DNA of 64,000 nucleotides from Mycolicibacterium moriokaense (GTDB lineage Bacteria > Actinomycetota > Actinomycetes > Mycobacteriales > Mycobacteriaceae). The stretch lies in assembly GCF_003201655.1 (NCBI RefSeq), contig NZ_QJJU01000007.1, positions 62,001-126,000 of the forward strand. The letters run 5' to 3'. A model generated the notes under the pieces. That model saw only the letters and a list, made by a program, of their open reading frames with translations, was not told the DNA's origin and searched no databases. Both the position numbers and the translations under genes were made by a program. Below are positions 33,896 through 42,506 of this stretch, one piece after another. How positions within the stretch are numbered: position 1 is the first letter of the stretch; each line of letters starts with the position of its first letter.

Positions 33896-34834
33896 TTATA
33901 ACTTGCGCAGCCGCAGCCGGTTGATGGAGTGGTCGGCGTCCTTGCGTAACACCAGCGTCGCGCGTGGCCGCGTCGGCAGGATGTTCTCAATCAGGTTGGG
34001 GCGGTTGATGGAATGCCAGATGTCGCGGGCGGCGAACACCGCGGCCTCGTCGGTCAGCGTCGAGTAGTGGTGGAAGTGCGACGCCGGGTCGGCGAACGCG
34101 CCGGCCCGCATCGACAGGAACCGCGAGATGTACCACTTTTCGATGTCCTCGATGCGCGCGTCGACATAGACCGAGAAGTCGAACAGGTCCGACACCATCA
34201 ACGCCGGGCCGGTCTGGAGCACGTTGAGCCCCTCGAGAATGAGAATGTCAGGATGTCGAATTAGTTGCTTCTCGCCGGGCACGATGTCGTAGAGCAGGTG
34301 CGAATAGACCGGAGCGCACGCCACGTCGACGCCCGATTTCACGGCGGTGACGAACCGCATCAACCCGCGGCGGTCGTAGCTCTCTGGGAAACCCTTGCGG
34401 TGCATAAGGTTTCGTCGCTCAAGTTCTCCATTCGGATACAGGAAGCCGTCGGTGGTGACCAGGTCGACCCTGGGGTGGTGTTCCCAGCGGGCCAGGAGCG
34501 CCTGCAGCACACGGGCAGTCGTCGACTTGCCGACGGCGACACTGCCTGCGACCCCGATGATGAACGGCACCGGCCGGTCTGGATTCTGCTGCGGCTCACC
34601 GAGGAATTCCGTGGTGGTGGCGAACAGCCGCTGGCGCGCCGCGACCTGTAGATGAATCAATCGGGCCAGCGGCAGGTAGACCTCTTCGACCTCGAGCAGG
34701 TCGATCTTCTCGCCAAGACCTCGCAGCTTGACCAGCTCGTCTTCGGCCAGCTTCAGCGGGGTCGACATGCGCAGCGCACGCCACTGACTTCGGTCGAACT
34801 CCACGTAGGGGCTCGGCTCGCTCAGCCGCGGCAT
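33896..34834 (-). CDS. coaA: pantothenate kinase, type I
   Basis: A 312-residue CoaA of standard length. The P-loop [21 protein letters not shown] is near 97-117; [42 protein letters not shown] and [11 protein letters not shown] are further family signatures. It phosphorylates pantothenate, the first step of CoA synthesis. The ATG at 34834 is chosen because [21 protein letters not shown] is the conserved start; the open frame far upstream is antisense to the next gene. Position equals Rv1092c. Confidence 0.95.
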   Translation of the reverse strand: MPRLSEPSPYVEFDRSQWRALRMSTPLKLAEDELVKLRGLGEKIDLLEVEEVYLPLARLIHLQVAARQRLFATTTEFLGEPQQNPDRPVPFIIGVAGSVAVGKSTTARVLQALLARWEHHPRVDLVTTDGFLYPNGELERRNLMHRKGFPESYDRRGLMRFVTAVKSGVDVACAPVYSHLLYDIVPGEKQLIRHPDILILEGLNVLQTGPALMVSDLFDFSVYVDARIEDIEKWYISRFLSMRAGAFADPASHFHHYSTLTDEAAVFAARDIWHSINRPNLIENILPTRPRATLVLRKDADHSINRLRLRKL

Positions 34835-34851
34835 GGGGTCAGTCTTGCATT

Positions 34852-34857
34852 TACGGT
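34852..34857 (+). promoter_or_regulatory. -10 box of leaderless promoter, DUF885 gene
   Basis: TACGGT with 7 nt (TGAGGCC) to the ATG at 34865. Confidence 0.45.
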
Positions 34858-34864
34858 TGAGGCC

Positions 34865-36082
34865 ATGAACTTGGGCCTGGACGCCGCCACCTTGATCCGT
34901 GAATATCTGCTGCTCGGTTTGCGCTTTGACCGGATCGAGGAAGGCTACGTCGACTCCTTCACCGGCGACCCCGCGCTGCGTCATCAGGTGCAGAACGAGC
35001 CCCCGCCCGATCCCGCCGAGCTGGCGCGCCAGGCCGAGGGCCTGGCCGCGGAGGTGCCGCTGGCTGACGGCCTCGATTCGGTCCGCGCCGATTACGTCAC
35101 CGCCCACCTGCGGGCGCTGGCCTGCGCAGGCAGGAAGTTCGCGGGCCAGGACGTCGGCTTCGTCGACGAGGTGGAGGCATATTTCGACGTGCACATCGCC
35201 AAGGGGGACCCCGAGCGCTATCGGCAGGCGCACCGCGCGCTGGACGACGCGCTTGGCGGCAGCGGACCGCTCGCGGAGCGGATGGCCGCTTACCGTGCGT
35301 CCGAAGAGATCCCGCCCGATCGGCTCGAGGAAGCCATCCACGCGTTCTCCAGCGCGCTGCGCGACCGCGTACGCGCCGAATACCCGCTGCCCGACACAGA
35401 GACCATCACCTACGAGGTGGTCACCGATAAGCCGTGGTCGGGATTCAACTACTACCTCGGCGACTACCGCTCCACCGTTGCCGTCAACGCCGACCTCAAG
35501 CAGCAGATGTCCAACTTGCCCCGACTGGTCGCGCACGAGTCGTATCCCGGCCACCACACCGAGCACTGCCGCAAGGAGGCGGGCCTTGTCGAGGGCAAGG
35601 GCCAGACCGAGCAGACCATCTTCCTGGTCAACACGCCGCAGTGCCTGATGGCCGAGGGGTTGGCGGACCTGGCGCTGTACGCGGCTATCGGGCCGAACTG
35701 GGGTGGCTGGGCCGCCGACATCTACGCCGACCTAGGACTGCGTTTCGACGGTGAGCGCGCCGAGGCGGTTTCCGAGGCCGGGGCGGCACTGGCCGACGTG
35801 CGGCAGGACGCCGCGCTGATGCTGCACGACGAGCATCGCGACGTCGACGACGTGGCCGATTTCCTCAAGCGCTGGCTGTTGGTCAACGACGACCGCGCCC
35901 GGCAGACGCTGCGCTTTTTGTCCTCGCCCCTATGGCGCGCCTACACCAGCACCTACGTAGAGGGGTATCGGCTGCTCCGGGGCTGGCTGGAGGCCAGACA
36001 GCGAGGCGTCAGCCTCACCGAACGGTTCGGGCGGCTGCTCGATGAGCCGCTGATCCCGTCGTCATTGCGGGACGTAGGCTGA
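34865..36082 (+). CDS. DUF885 family metallopeptidase-like protein
   Basis: A 405-residue protein with the DUF885 zinc-site motif [12 protein letters not shown] (HExxGHH-like) at about 224-235 and a downstream acidic partner in [15 protein letters not shown] (E-G-L-A), which together resemble gluzincin peptidase sites. No signal peptide is seen, so a cytosolic enzyme is likely. It is shorter than many DUF885 proteins (about 550), lacking part of the N-terminal domain. Its substrate is unknown. It lies between coaA and glyA, and the glyA promoter box overlaps its 3' end. No such gene is recalled at this site in M. tuberculosis. Confidence 0.78.
   Translation: MNLGLDAATLIREYLLLGLRFDRIEEGYVDSFTGDPALRHQVQNEPPPDPAELARQAEGLAAEVPLADGLDSVRADYVTAHLRALACAGRKFAGQDVGFVDEVEAYFDVHIAKGDPERYRQAHRALDDALGGSGPLAERMAAYRASEEIPPDRLEEAIHAFSSALRDRVRAEYPLPDTETITYEVVTDKPWSGFNYYLGDYRSTVAVNADLKQQMSNLPRLVAHESYPGHHTEHCRKEAGLVEGKGQTEQTIFLVNTPQCLMAEGLADLALYAAIGPNWGGWAADIYADLGLRFDGERAEAVSEAGAALADVRQDAALMLHDEHRDVDDVADFLKRWLLVNDDRARQTLRFLSSPLWRAYTSTYVEGYRLLRGWLEARQRGVSLTERFGRLLDEPLIPSSLRDVG
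36075..36080 (+). promoter_or_regulatory. -10 box of leaderless promoter, glyA
   Basis: TAGGCT with 7 nt (GAACTGC) to the ATG at 36088; it overlaps the last codons of the DUF885 gene. Confidence 0.5.
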
Positions 36083-36087
36083 ACTGC

Positions 36088-37551
36088 ATGACTGCAGACT
36101 CCACCGTGACCACCGCCACCGCACCCGGAGCCGAGTACGCCGATACCGCAAGCGCCGCATACCGCTCGATACTGCAGATCATCGAGTCGGTCGAGCCGCG
36201 CATCGCGGCGGCGACGCGCAAAGAGCTTGCCGATCAACGTGATTCACTCAAGCTGATCGCCAGCGAGAATTACGCGTCGCCGGCGGCGCTGCTGACCATG
36301 GGCAGCTGGCTTTCCGACAAGTACGCGGAGGGCACTATCGGGCACCGGTTCTACGCCGGCTGCCAGAACGTCGACACCGTCGAGACCGTCGCCGCCGAGC
36401 ACGCCCGCGAGCTGTTCGGCGCGCCCTACGCCTACGTGCAGCCGCATTCGGGCATCGACGCCAACCTCGTTGCGTACTGGGCCATCCTGGCCACCCGCGT
36501 CGAAGCACCAGGCCTGTCCGAGGCGGGCGTCAAGAACGTCAACGACCTGTCCGAAGCGCAGTGGGAAGAGCTGCGGGGCAAGCTGGGCAACCAGCGGCTG
36601 ATGGGGATGTCGCTGGACGCAGGCGGGCACCTCACCCACGGCTTCCGGCCCAACATCTCCGGAAAGATGTTCCACCAGCGCAGCTACGGCACCGATCCAA
36701 AGACCGAATTGCTCGACTACGACGCGCTTGCCGCGGCCGCACGCGAGTTCAAGCCGCTGATCCTGGTCGGCGGTTACTCGGCGTACCCGCGGCGGGTGAA
36801 CTTCGCCAAGCTGCGCGAGATCGCCGACGAGGTGGGCGCGACTCTGATGGTCGACATGGCGCACTTCGCCGGGCTCGTCGCGGGCAAGGTGTTCACCGGC
36901 GACGAGGACCCCGTCCCGCACGCCCACGTTACGACGACCACCACTCATAAGTCGCTGCGCGGGCCGCGCGGCGGGCTGGTGCTCGCGACCGCCGAGTACT
37001 CCGATGCCGTCGACAAGGGCTGCCCAATGGTGTTGGGCGGGCCGCTATCTCACGTGATGGCGGCCAAGGCCGTCGCACTGGCGGAGGCCCGCCAGCCCGC
37101 GTTCCAGGCATACGCGCAGCGGGTCGCCGACAACGCGAAGGCGCTCGCCGACGGCTTCCTCAAGCGCGGCGCGCGGCTTGTCACCGGCGGCACCGACAAC
37201 CACATCGTGCTGCTCGATGTCACGTCGTTCGGGGTGACCGGGCGGCAGGCCGAGTCGGCGCTGCTGGACTCCGGCGTCGTCACCAACCGCAACTCGATCC
37301 CTGCCGACCCCAACGGTGCCTGGTACACCAGCGGCATCCGGCTGGGCACCCCCGCGCTGACCACCCGCGGGTTCGGCGCCGACGACTTCGACCGCGTCGC
37401 CGAGTTGATCGTCGATGTGCTGTCCAATACCACCCCAGAGGGCACTTCGAAGGCCAAGTACAAGCTCGCCGACGGCACCGCCGAGCGAGTCCACGCCGCC
37501 GCCGCCGAACTGCTCGACGCAAACCCGCTGTACCCGGGCTTGTCGCTGTAG
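36088..37551 (+). CDS. glyA: serine hydroxymethyltransferase, long form
   Basis: A 487-residue SHMT, about 60 longer than the 426-residue GlyA1 expected at this locus (Rv1093). It has an N-terminal extension of about 40 residues. A roughly 33-residue insertion follows [16 protein letters not shown] ([21 protein letters not shown] region), before [20 protein letters not shown]. The PLP lysine is in [15 protein letters not shown], and [15 protein letters not shown] is conserved. Both the insertion and the [11 protein letters not shown] / [11 protein letters not shown] wording resemble the long SHMTs of chlamydiae and some actinobacteria. It should still convert serine and tetrahydrofolate to glycine and methylene-THF. 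Confidence 0.9.
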   Translation: MTADSTVTTATAPGAEYADTASAAYRSILQIIESVEPRIAAATRKELADQRDSLKLIASENYASPAALLTMGSWLSDKYAEGTIGHRFYAGCQNVDTVETVAAEHARELFGAPYAYVQPHSGIDANLVAYWAILATRVEAPGLSEAGVKNVNDLSEAQWEELRGKLGNQRLMGMSLDAGGHLTHGFRPNISGKMFHQRSYGTDPKTELLDYDALAAAAREFKPLILVGGYSAYPRRVNFAKLREIADEVGATLMVDMAHFAGLVAGKVFTGDEDPVPHAHVTTTTTHKSLRGPRGGLVLATAEYSDAVDKGCPMVLGGPLSHVMAAKAVALAEARQPAFQAYAQRVADNAKALADGFLKRGARLVTGGTDNHIVLLDVTSFGVTGRQAESALLDSGVVTNRNSIPADPNGAWYTSGIRLGTPALTTRGFGADDFDRVAELIVDVLSNTTPEGTSKAKYKLADGTAERVHAAAAELLDANPLYPGLSL

Positions 37552-37562
37552 GCATCCGTCCC

Positions 37563-37624
37563 GCGAGATCGACGTTTGGGCGCGATCTACTCGCACTTTC
37601 GCGCCCGTTTGTCCGTTTGGGCGG
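37563..37624 (+). repeat. 62-bp dispersed repeat, copy 2
   Basis: Second copy of the repeat at 5631 (GAGATCGACGTTTGGGCG start, CTCGCACTTTC core, GTCCGTTTGGGCGG end), same orientation. It lies 11 nt after the glyA stop and just before the desA2 promoter. The right end can pair as CGCCC / GGGCG. Confidence 0.75.
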
Positions 37625-37642
37625 GCCAAATTTCAAAAAACA

Positions 37643-37660
37643 TGTGAACTCGGGTTACAG
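37643..37660. promoter_or_regulatory. imperfect palindrome overlapping desA2 promoter
   Basis: TGTGAAC-TCGG-GTTACAG reads as AAC...GTT half-sites with outer TGT/ACA. It covers the desA2 -10 region, where a repressor would block transcription. The acyl-CoA-responsive regulator MadR is known to control desA1/desA2 in mycobacteria; that this is its site is a guess. Confidence 0.35.
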
Positions 37661-37661
37661 T
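37656..37661 (+). promoter_or_regulatory. -10 box of leaderless promoter, desA2
   Basis: TACAGT with 7 nt (TACTTTT) to the ATG at 37669. No Shine-Dalgarno is present, so the mRNA most likely begins at the start codon. Confidence 0.6.
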
Positions 37662-37668
37662 TACTTTT

Positions 37669-38490
37669 ATGGCACAGAAACCTGTCGCTAATGCGCTGAT
37701 CCTCGAGCTCGAGCCGGTCGTGCAGCAGGAGTTGCGTCGCCACATCGACACCGAGGATCTGTGGTACGCCCACGACTTCGTGCCGTTCGAACAGGGCGAG
37801 AACTTCGCCTTCCTGGGCGGCCGCGACTGGGATCCGTCACAGGTCACGCTGCCAAAGGCCGTCACGGACGCCCTTGAGATCCTCTTGATCACCAAAGACA
37901 ACCTCGCCGGCTTCCACAGGGAGTTCGTGTTCAGCTTCATTCTCCAGGAGAAGTGGGGCCGCTGGATCGGCCGCTGGACCGCCGAGGAGCACCTGCACGC
38001 CATCGCGCTACGCAACTATCTGGTGATCACTCGCGAGATCGACCCGGCCGCCAACGAGAACGTCCGCGTCGAGCACGTGATGAAGGGCTACCGCGCCGAC
38101 ACCTACAGCCAGATCGAGCGCCTGGTGTTCATGGCGTTCTTCGAGCGCGCGCATGCCGTGTTCTGCCGCAACCTCGAAGCGCAGATCACCGAGCCGGTAC
38201 TGAAGGGCCTGATGGGCCGCATCGCTCTTGACGAGGAGCGCCACGAGGAGTTCTTCGCCAACCTCGTCGCGCACTGCCTGACCTACAGCCGCGACGAGAC
38301 CATCGAGGCGATTGCGCGTCGCGCAGGCGAACTCGGCGTTGTCGGCGGGGACATCGACGCATACGCGGACAAGCTCGCCAACGTGGCAGAGGCGGGCATC
38401 TTCGGACCAGAGCAGCTGCGCCAGGTGATCGCCGACCGAGTCACCGCGTGGGGACTCGCCGACGAGCCCGCGCTGCGCTCCTACGTGTGA
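37669..38490 (+). CDS. desA2: acyl-ACP desaturase-family protein DesA2
   Basis: A 273-residue di-iron desaturase-fold protein. The iron-ligand motifs are WTAEEHLHAIALRNYL and LDEERHEEFFANL (ExxH twice), with ENFAFLGGRDW near the N-terminus. It matches M. tuberculosis DesA2 (Rv1094), an essential desaturase homologue acting on acyl chains bound for mycolic acids. The whole protein is soluble with no membrane helices. Start at ATG 37669, which follows a leaderless promoter overlapped by a palindrome. Confidence 0.93.
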   Translation: MAQKPVANALILELEPVVQQELRRHIDTEDLWYAHDFVPFEQGENFAFLGGRDWDPSQVTLPKAVTDALEILLITKDNLAGFHREFVFSFILQEKWGRWIGRWTAEEHLHAIALRNYLVITREIDPAANENVRVEHVMKGYRADTYSQIERLVFMAFFERAHAVFCRNLEAQITEPVLKGLMGRIALDEERHEEFFANLVAHCLTYSRDETIEAIARRAGELGVVGGDIDAYADKLANVAEAGIFGPEQLRQVIADRVTAWGLADEPALRSYV

Positions 38491-38552
38491 CCTCTTAGCC
38501 ACGGCGCGCCTGCACGGCGCGAAGCGCTCGGCGAGAGTAGCGTCGTTTCTCG

Positions 38553-38696
38553 ATGGCTAGCGACATGCTCTGCTATCCGGGCGGTACCGATCGTTTCGAT
38601 CCCGAGAGGACCGGCCCCGGTCCTGATACCGCAGTGTCCGCCGAGAAGTTCGTGCGGGGCCGCACGAGTTCCCTCGCCTCGAGGAGCGCTACGTGA
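38553..38696 (+). CDS. phoAT: PhoAT-type small protein upstream of phoH2
   Basis: A 47-residue frame ([20 protein letters not shown]...) whose TGA overlaps the GTG of phoH2 in GTGA. Mycobacterial phoH2 is known to be preceded by such an overlapping short gene, phoAT, described as the antitoxin-like partner of PhoH2. Length, place and overlap all fit; I recall the arrangement, not the exact sequence, so identity is by position. A TAGCGT box lies 9 nt before the ATG, which may give a leaderless or nearly leaderless mRNA. Confidence 0.7.
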   Translation: MASDMLCYPGGTDRFDPERTGPGPDTAVSAEKFVRGRTSSLASRSAT

Positions 38697-40006
38697 CCAA
38701 AACTACCGTCCGGACCTACGTGCTCGACACCTCCGTGCTGCTGTCCGATCCCTGGGCGACAACGCGGTTTGCTGAGCATGAAGTCGTGGTCCCGTTGGTG
38801 GTCATCAGCGAACTGGAAGCCAAGCGGCACCACCATGAGCTTGGCTGGTTCGCACGGCAGGCACTGCGGATGTTCGACGATCTGCGGCTCGAGTACGGGC
38901 GGCTGGATCAGCCGATACCCGTTGGGACGCAAGGCGGCACACTGCATGTCGAGCTGAACCACAGCGACCCCACCGTTCTGCCGGCCGGTTTCCGGACAGA
39001 TACCAATGACGCGCGGATCCTGACGTGCGCGGCCAACCTTGCCGCCGAGGGCAAGCGAGTCACGTTGGTCAGCAAGGACATTCCGCTGCGGGTGAAGGCG
39101 GGCGCGGTCGGGCTTTCCGCCGACGAATACCATGCGCAGGACGTCATCACGTCCGGCTGGGCTGGGATGGACGAGGTCGAGGTTTCGGCCGACGAGATCG
39201 ACGCCCTGTTTGCCGAAGGCGAGATCGACCTCGAGACGGCCCGTAATCTGCCATGCCACACCGGGATTCGGCTGCTGGGTGGCAGCTCGCACGCCTTGGG
39301 CCGGGTCAATGCCGAGAAGCGGGTGCAACTGGTCCGCGGCGACCGCGAGGTGTTCGGGCTTCGCGGCCGCTCCGCCGAACAGCGGGTAGCGCTGGACCTA
39401 CTGCTCGACGAGTCGATCGGCATCGTCTCGCTCGGCGGCAAGGCGGGCACCGGCAAGTCGGCGCTCGCACTCTGCGCGGGCCTTGAGGCTGTGCTCGAAC
39501 GTCGCACGCAGCGAAAGGTCGTAGTGTTCCGTCCGCTCTACGCGGTCGGCGGCCAGGAACTCGGCTACCTGCCAGGCAGTGAGAGCGAGAAGATGGGCCC
39601 GTGGGCGCAGGCCGTCTTCGACACCCTCGAAGGGCTCGCCAGCCCCGCAGTGCTCGAAGAGGTGCTGTCGCGCGGCATGCTTGAAGTGCTGCCGCTGACC
39701 CACATCCGCGGCCGCTCACTGCACGACTCGTTCGTCATCGTCGACGAGGCGCAGTCGCTGGAGCGCAACGTGCTGCTGACCGTGCTGTCGCGGCTCGGCG
39801 CCGGCTCGCGGGTGGTGCTCACCCACGACGTCGCCCAGCGCGACAACCTGCGCGTGGGACGCCACGACGGCGTGGCTGCGGTGATCGAGAAGCTCAAGGG
39901 CCACCCGCTCTTCGCGCACATCACGCTGCTGCGCAGCGAACGCTCGCCGATCGCGGCGCTGGTCACCGAGATGCTCGAGGAGATCAGCCCAAGCGCGCTT
40001 CCGTAA
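38693..40006 (+). CDS. phoH2: PhoH2: PIN ribonuclease fused to PhoH ATPase
   Basis: A 437-residue two-domain enzyme. The N-terminal PIN domain (about 1-150) has [15 protein letters not shown] with an acidic nuclease Asp and [14 protein letters not shown] with further acids. The C-terminal PhoH ATPase (about 230-430) has Walker [20 protein letters not shown] and Walker [16 protein letters not shown], plus [14 protein letters not shown]. Mycobacterial PhoH2 unwinds and cuts RNA in a sequence-selective way. The GTG start overlaps phoAT by 4 nt. Position equals Rv1095. Confidence 0.93.
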   Translation: MTKTTVRTYVLDTSVLLSDPWATTRFAEHEVVVPLVVISELEAKRHHHELGWFARQALRMFDDLRLEYGRLDQPIPVGTQGGTLHVELNHSDPTVLPAGFRTDTNDARILTCAANLAAEGKRVTLVSKDIPLRVKAGAVGLSADEYHAQDVITSGWAGMDEVEVSADEIDALFAEGEIDLETARNLPCHTGIRLLGGSSHALGRVNAEKRVQLVRGDREVFGLRGRSAEQRVALDLLLDESIGIVSLGGKAGTGKSALALCAGLEAVLERRTQRKVVVFRPLYAVGGQELGYLPGSESEKMGPWAQAVFDTLEGLASPAVLEEVLSRGMLEVLPLTHIRGRSLHDSFVIVDEAQSLERNVLLTVLSRLGAGSRVVLTHDVAQRDNLRVGRHDGVAAVIEKLKGHPLFAHITLLRSERSPIAALVTEMLEEISPSALP

Positions 40007-40011
40007 CGTGG

Positions 40012-40056
40012 TTTCGGCGTGGCTGGTCGCGCTGAGCGCGACTCAGCACGCCGAAA
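40012..40056. repeat. inverted-repeat hairpin after phoH2
   Basis: TTTCGGCGTG...TCGCGC-TGA-GCGCGA...ACGCCGAAA: a long stem with one internal loop. The core GCGCTGAGCGC is the same as in the hairpin at 29796-29850. It starts 6 nt after the phoH2 stop and likely ends that transcript. Confidence 0.65.
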
Positions 40057-40067
40057 TCACCAATCGG

Positions 40068-40073
40068 TAGGCT
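40068..40073 (+). promoter_or_regulatory. -10 box of leaderless promoter, polysaccharide deacetylase
   Basis: TAGGCT with 6 nt (GCTTGG) to the GTG at 40080. Confidence 0.5.
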
Positions 40074-40079
40074 GCTTGG

Positions 40080-40961
40080 GTGCCGAAGCGACCCGACAGC
40101 CAGGGCTGGCGCTACGCCAGAACCGTCCTCGGCGTGCTTGCGGCCGCGACGGTGTTGATCGTCGGCGGGCTCACCGGCCACGTCCGTAAGGCAGGCGCAG
40201 AGGACGTTGACTGCTCGAAGGTCAAGTGCGTTGCGCTGACATTCGACGACGGGCCAAGCCCTTACACCGACCGGCTGCTGCAGATCCTCAGCGACAACGA
40301 TGCGAAGTCGACGTTCTTCTTGATCGGCAACAAGGTCGCGGCCAATCCGGCAGGCGCCAAGCGCATCGCCGACGCAGGCATGGAGGTGGGCAATCACACG
40401 TGGGAACACCCCAACATGACGACCATCCCGCCGGAGGACATTCCCGCTCAGTTCAGTAAGGCCGACGATGCGATTCAAGCCGCGACCGGTCAGCGGCCGA
40501 AGCTGACGCGCACTGCCGGCGGCCTGATCAACGACGCTGTGCTGGCGGAGGCGAAGAAGCAGGGGCTGGCCGACATCAACTGGGACGTCATCCCATTCGA
40601 CTGGGCCAACGATTCCAACACCGCGGCCACGCGCTACATGTTGATGACGCAGATCAAACCGAACTCGGTGGTGCTGTTTCACGACACCTATTCGTCCACG
40701 GTCGATCTCGTCGAGCAGTTCATCCCAGTTCTGAAGCGCAACGGCTACCACATGGTGACCGTGAGCCAGCTCCTTGGACCTCGCGAGCCCGGCAGCAGCT
40801 ACGGCAGTCGGGACAACGGTCCACCTGTCAACGATCTGACGGACATCCCGCCTGCTGAAATCCCGACGCTGCCGAACACCCCGTCGCCCAAACCGATGCC
40901 GAACTTCCCGATCACCGACATCGAGGGCGCCAACTCCGGTGGCGTCAACAACGGGGCCTAG
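40080..40961 (+). CDS. polysaccharide (peptidoglycan) deacetylase, Rv1096-like
   Basis: A 293-residue NodB-fold CE4 deacetylase anchored or exported by a hydrophobic segment at about 14-32 (TVLGVLAAATVLIVGGLTG). Motif 1 is CVALTFDDGPSPYTD, motif 2 NHTWEHPNM (HxxxH metal ligands), and motif 5 VVLFHDTYSS. Motif 3 reads LTRTAGGLIND, where many relatives have RPP/RPA. A C-terminal Pro/Asn-rich tail (about 245-293) follows. M. tuberculosis Rv1096 removes acetyl groups from cell-wall amino sugars. The start is GTG 40080, preceded by a leaderless-type box. Confidence 0.88.
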   Translation: MPKRPDSQGWRYARTVLGVLAAATVLIVGGLTGHVRKAGAEDVDCSKVKCVALTFDDGPSPYTDRLLQILSDNDAKSTFFLIGNKVAANPAGAKRIADAGMEVGNHTWEHPNMTTIPPEDIPAQFSKADDAIQAATGQRPKLTRTAGGLINDAVLAEAKKQGLADINWDVIPFDWANDSNTAATRYMLMTQIKPNSVVLFHDTYSSTVDLVEQFIPVLKRNGYHMVTVSQLLGPREPGSSYGSRDNGPPVNDLTDIPPAEIPTLPNTPSPKPMPNFPITDIEGANSGGVNNGA

Positions 40962-40986
40962 CCAAGAGCGCGACTGAGGGGGCGAG

Positions 40987-42207
40987 GTGGGCACGGACAC
41001 GGCGTTCGTGATGACCATCTTGGTGCTGAGCTACGCCGTGGTCTCCGGGCTGGTGAACCGGTGGTATATCGCCCCAGCGCTGATCTTCGTAGGCTTCGGA
41101 ATGGCGTTGGGCCCGTTCGGATTCGGGGTGATCGATGCGGGTGCTCATACCCAGAGTTTCACGATCCTCGCCCAACTCGCGTTGACGGTGATCCTGTTCA
41201 ACCAGGCGGCCATGCTCGACGTGCGGTCTGTGGTGCGCCGCGGCCACCTGCCATTGCGATTGCTGGCGATCGGAATCCCGCTGTCCATCATCCTCGGCAC
41301 GGCGGTCGCACTGCTGGTGATGCCGGTGATGCCGCTGTGGGAGGCGGTGTGCCTTGCCACCATCGTGGCTCCGACGGAAGTGGCGCTGATCGATGCGCTG
41401 CTCGAGGACCGCCGCATCCCGGAACGCATTAGGCACGCGATGTCAGCCGAAAGCGGCTGCTACGACGGGTTTGCGCTGGCGGCGATGCTGGCTGCCCTCG
41501 CGCTGGCCTCTGAGCAGGCCGACCCGGATCCGGGCCGATGGACATGGTTCGCCGTCCGTGTCGAGGGCGTGTCTCTTGTCGTCGGCCTTGGCATCGGCCT
41601 GATCGGCGGCCTGGTGCTCGTGATGTCCCACGAGCACGGCTGGATGAGCGATACGTGGGCCCAACTCGCCACCGTTGCTTTGGCATTGGTGTGTTTTGCG
41701 GTGGGAGAGCGGTTGCACGGCAGTGGATTCGTAACCGCGTTCGCAGGCGGCCTGGCGTACTCGATGATGGTGCGACGGGCGGGTGCCCAGATGCCGTCAC
41801 AGGTGACCGACGCCGCCGGTCAGCTGCTGGAGTTGACGGTGTTCGCAATGTTCGGCAGTTATGCCGTCTTCGTGGGGTGGCGCGACGCGGATTGGCGGGT
41901 GGTGGTTTTCGCCGTCGTTGCGCTGCTCGTCGTCCGACTGGCCGCGGTATCGGCCGCGCTGATCGGCAGCGACCTGCCTGCCCGTGGCAGGCTGTTCATC
42001 GGCTGGTTTGGGCCTCGCGGCATCGGCACCCTGGTCCTCGGCCTGTTGATGATCGAGCGCGGAGAGATCCAGCAGTCGGCCATCATCACGCAGGCGGTGG
42101 TCGTCACCGTGACAATCAGTCTGGTGGTGCACAGCCTGACCACGCCACTGGGCGTTCGGCTGTGGCCGATCCCGCCGGCGCACCAGCCGCAGACGGTGCC
42201 GAACTAA
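40987..42207 (+). CDS. NhaP-type cation:proton antiporter
   Basis: A 406-residue CPA1-family antiporter with about 12 helices. It keeps the RIRHAMSAESGCYDGFA region, where the family usually shows RIRxALNxESGLNDG, and IVAPTEVALIDALL, where relatives have APTDPAL. So two ion-site neighbourhoods differ (TDP to TEV, LND to CYD). WFGPRGIGTLVLGLLMIE matches the usual xGPRGI motif. GAGGGGGCGAG precedes the GTG start at 40987. Substrate ions cannot be told. The stop overlaps the convergent small gene by 4 nt. No such gene stands here in M. tuberculosis. Confidence 0.83.
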   Translation: MGTDTAFVMTILVLSYAVVSGLVNRWYIAPALIFVGFGMALGPFGFGVIDAGAHTQSFTILAQLALTVILFNQAAMLDVRSVVRRGHLPLRLLAIGIPLSIILGTAVALLVMPVMPLWEAVCLATIVAPTEVALIDALLEDRRIPERIRHAMSAESGCYDGFALAAMLAALALASEQADPDPGRWTWFAVRVEGVSLVVGLGIGLIGGLVLVMSHEHGWMSDTWAQLATVALALVCFAVGERLHGSGFVTAFAGGLAYSMMVRRAGAQMPSQVTDAAGQLLELTVFAMFGSYAVFVGWRDADWRVVVFAVVALLVVRLAAVSAALIGSDLPARGRLFIGWFGPRGIGTLVLGLLMIERGEIQQSAIITQAVVVTVTISLVVHSLTTPLGVRLWPIPPAHQPQTVPN

Positions 42208-42413
42208 CGGCGACGGCCGCCCCTGGCCAGGAACCATCCCGCCGCCGCGGCGCCGCCCAACGCCACCACCCGATCGGCCCGGTCGGCTTTCGGCAGGTCC
42301 AGCAGCGAGACCAGACCCAGCATCGCGAAGCCGGTGCGCAACGCCGGTTGGCTGGTTGCCGTCGTCACCAGGGTTGCTGGGTACCGGGTGGCTGGGTCTA
42401 GGGTTACGGTCAC
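42204..42413 (-). CDS. small hypothetical protein with one hydrophobic segment
   Basis: A 69-residue protein. Residues 20-40 (SQPALRTGFAMLGLVSLLDL) and 49-63 (VVALGGAAAAGWFLA) are hydrophobic, ending in a basic RGGRRR tail. AAGGAG lies 6 nt before the GTG at 42413, which supports translation. It ends by overlapping the antiporter stop by 4 nt. I do not recognise a family; similar short mycobacterial membrane proteins are common. Confidence 0.6.
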   Translation of the reverse strand: MTVTLDPATRYPATLVTTATSQPALRTGFAMLGLVSLLDLPKADRADRVVALGGAAAAGWFLARGGRRR

Positions 42414-42506
42414 CGATGCTCCTTCGCGTGTTTGGCGGGCGGCCGGATTGACGCTAATTCGATTACGGGCGCCGAGAAATAGGGTGTTTCCCTATATCTG
42501 ACCCGT

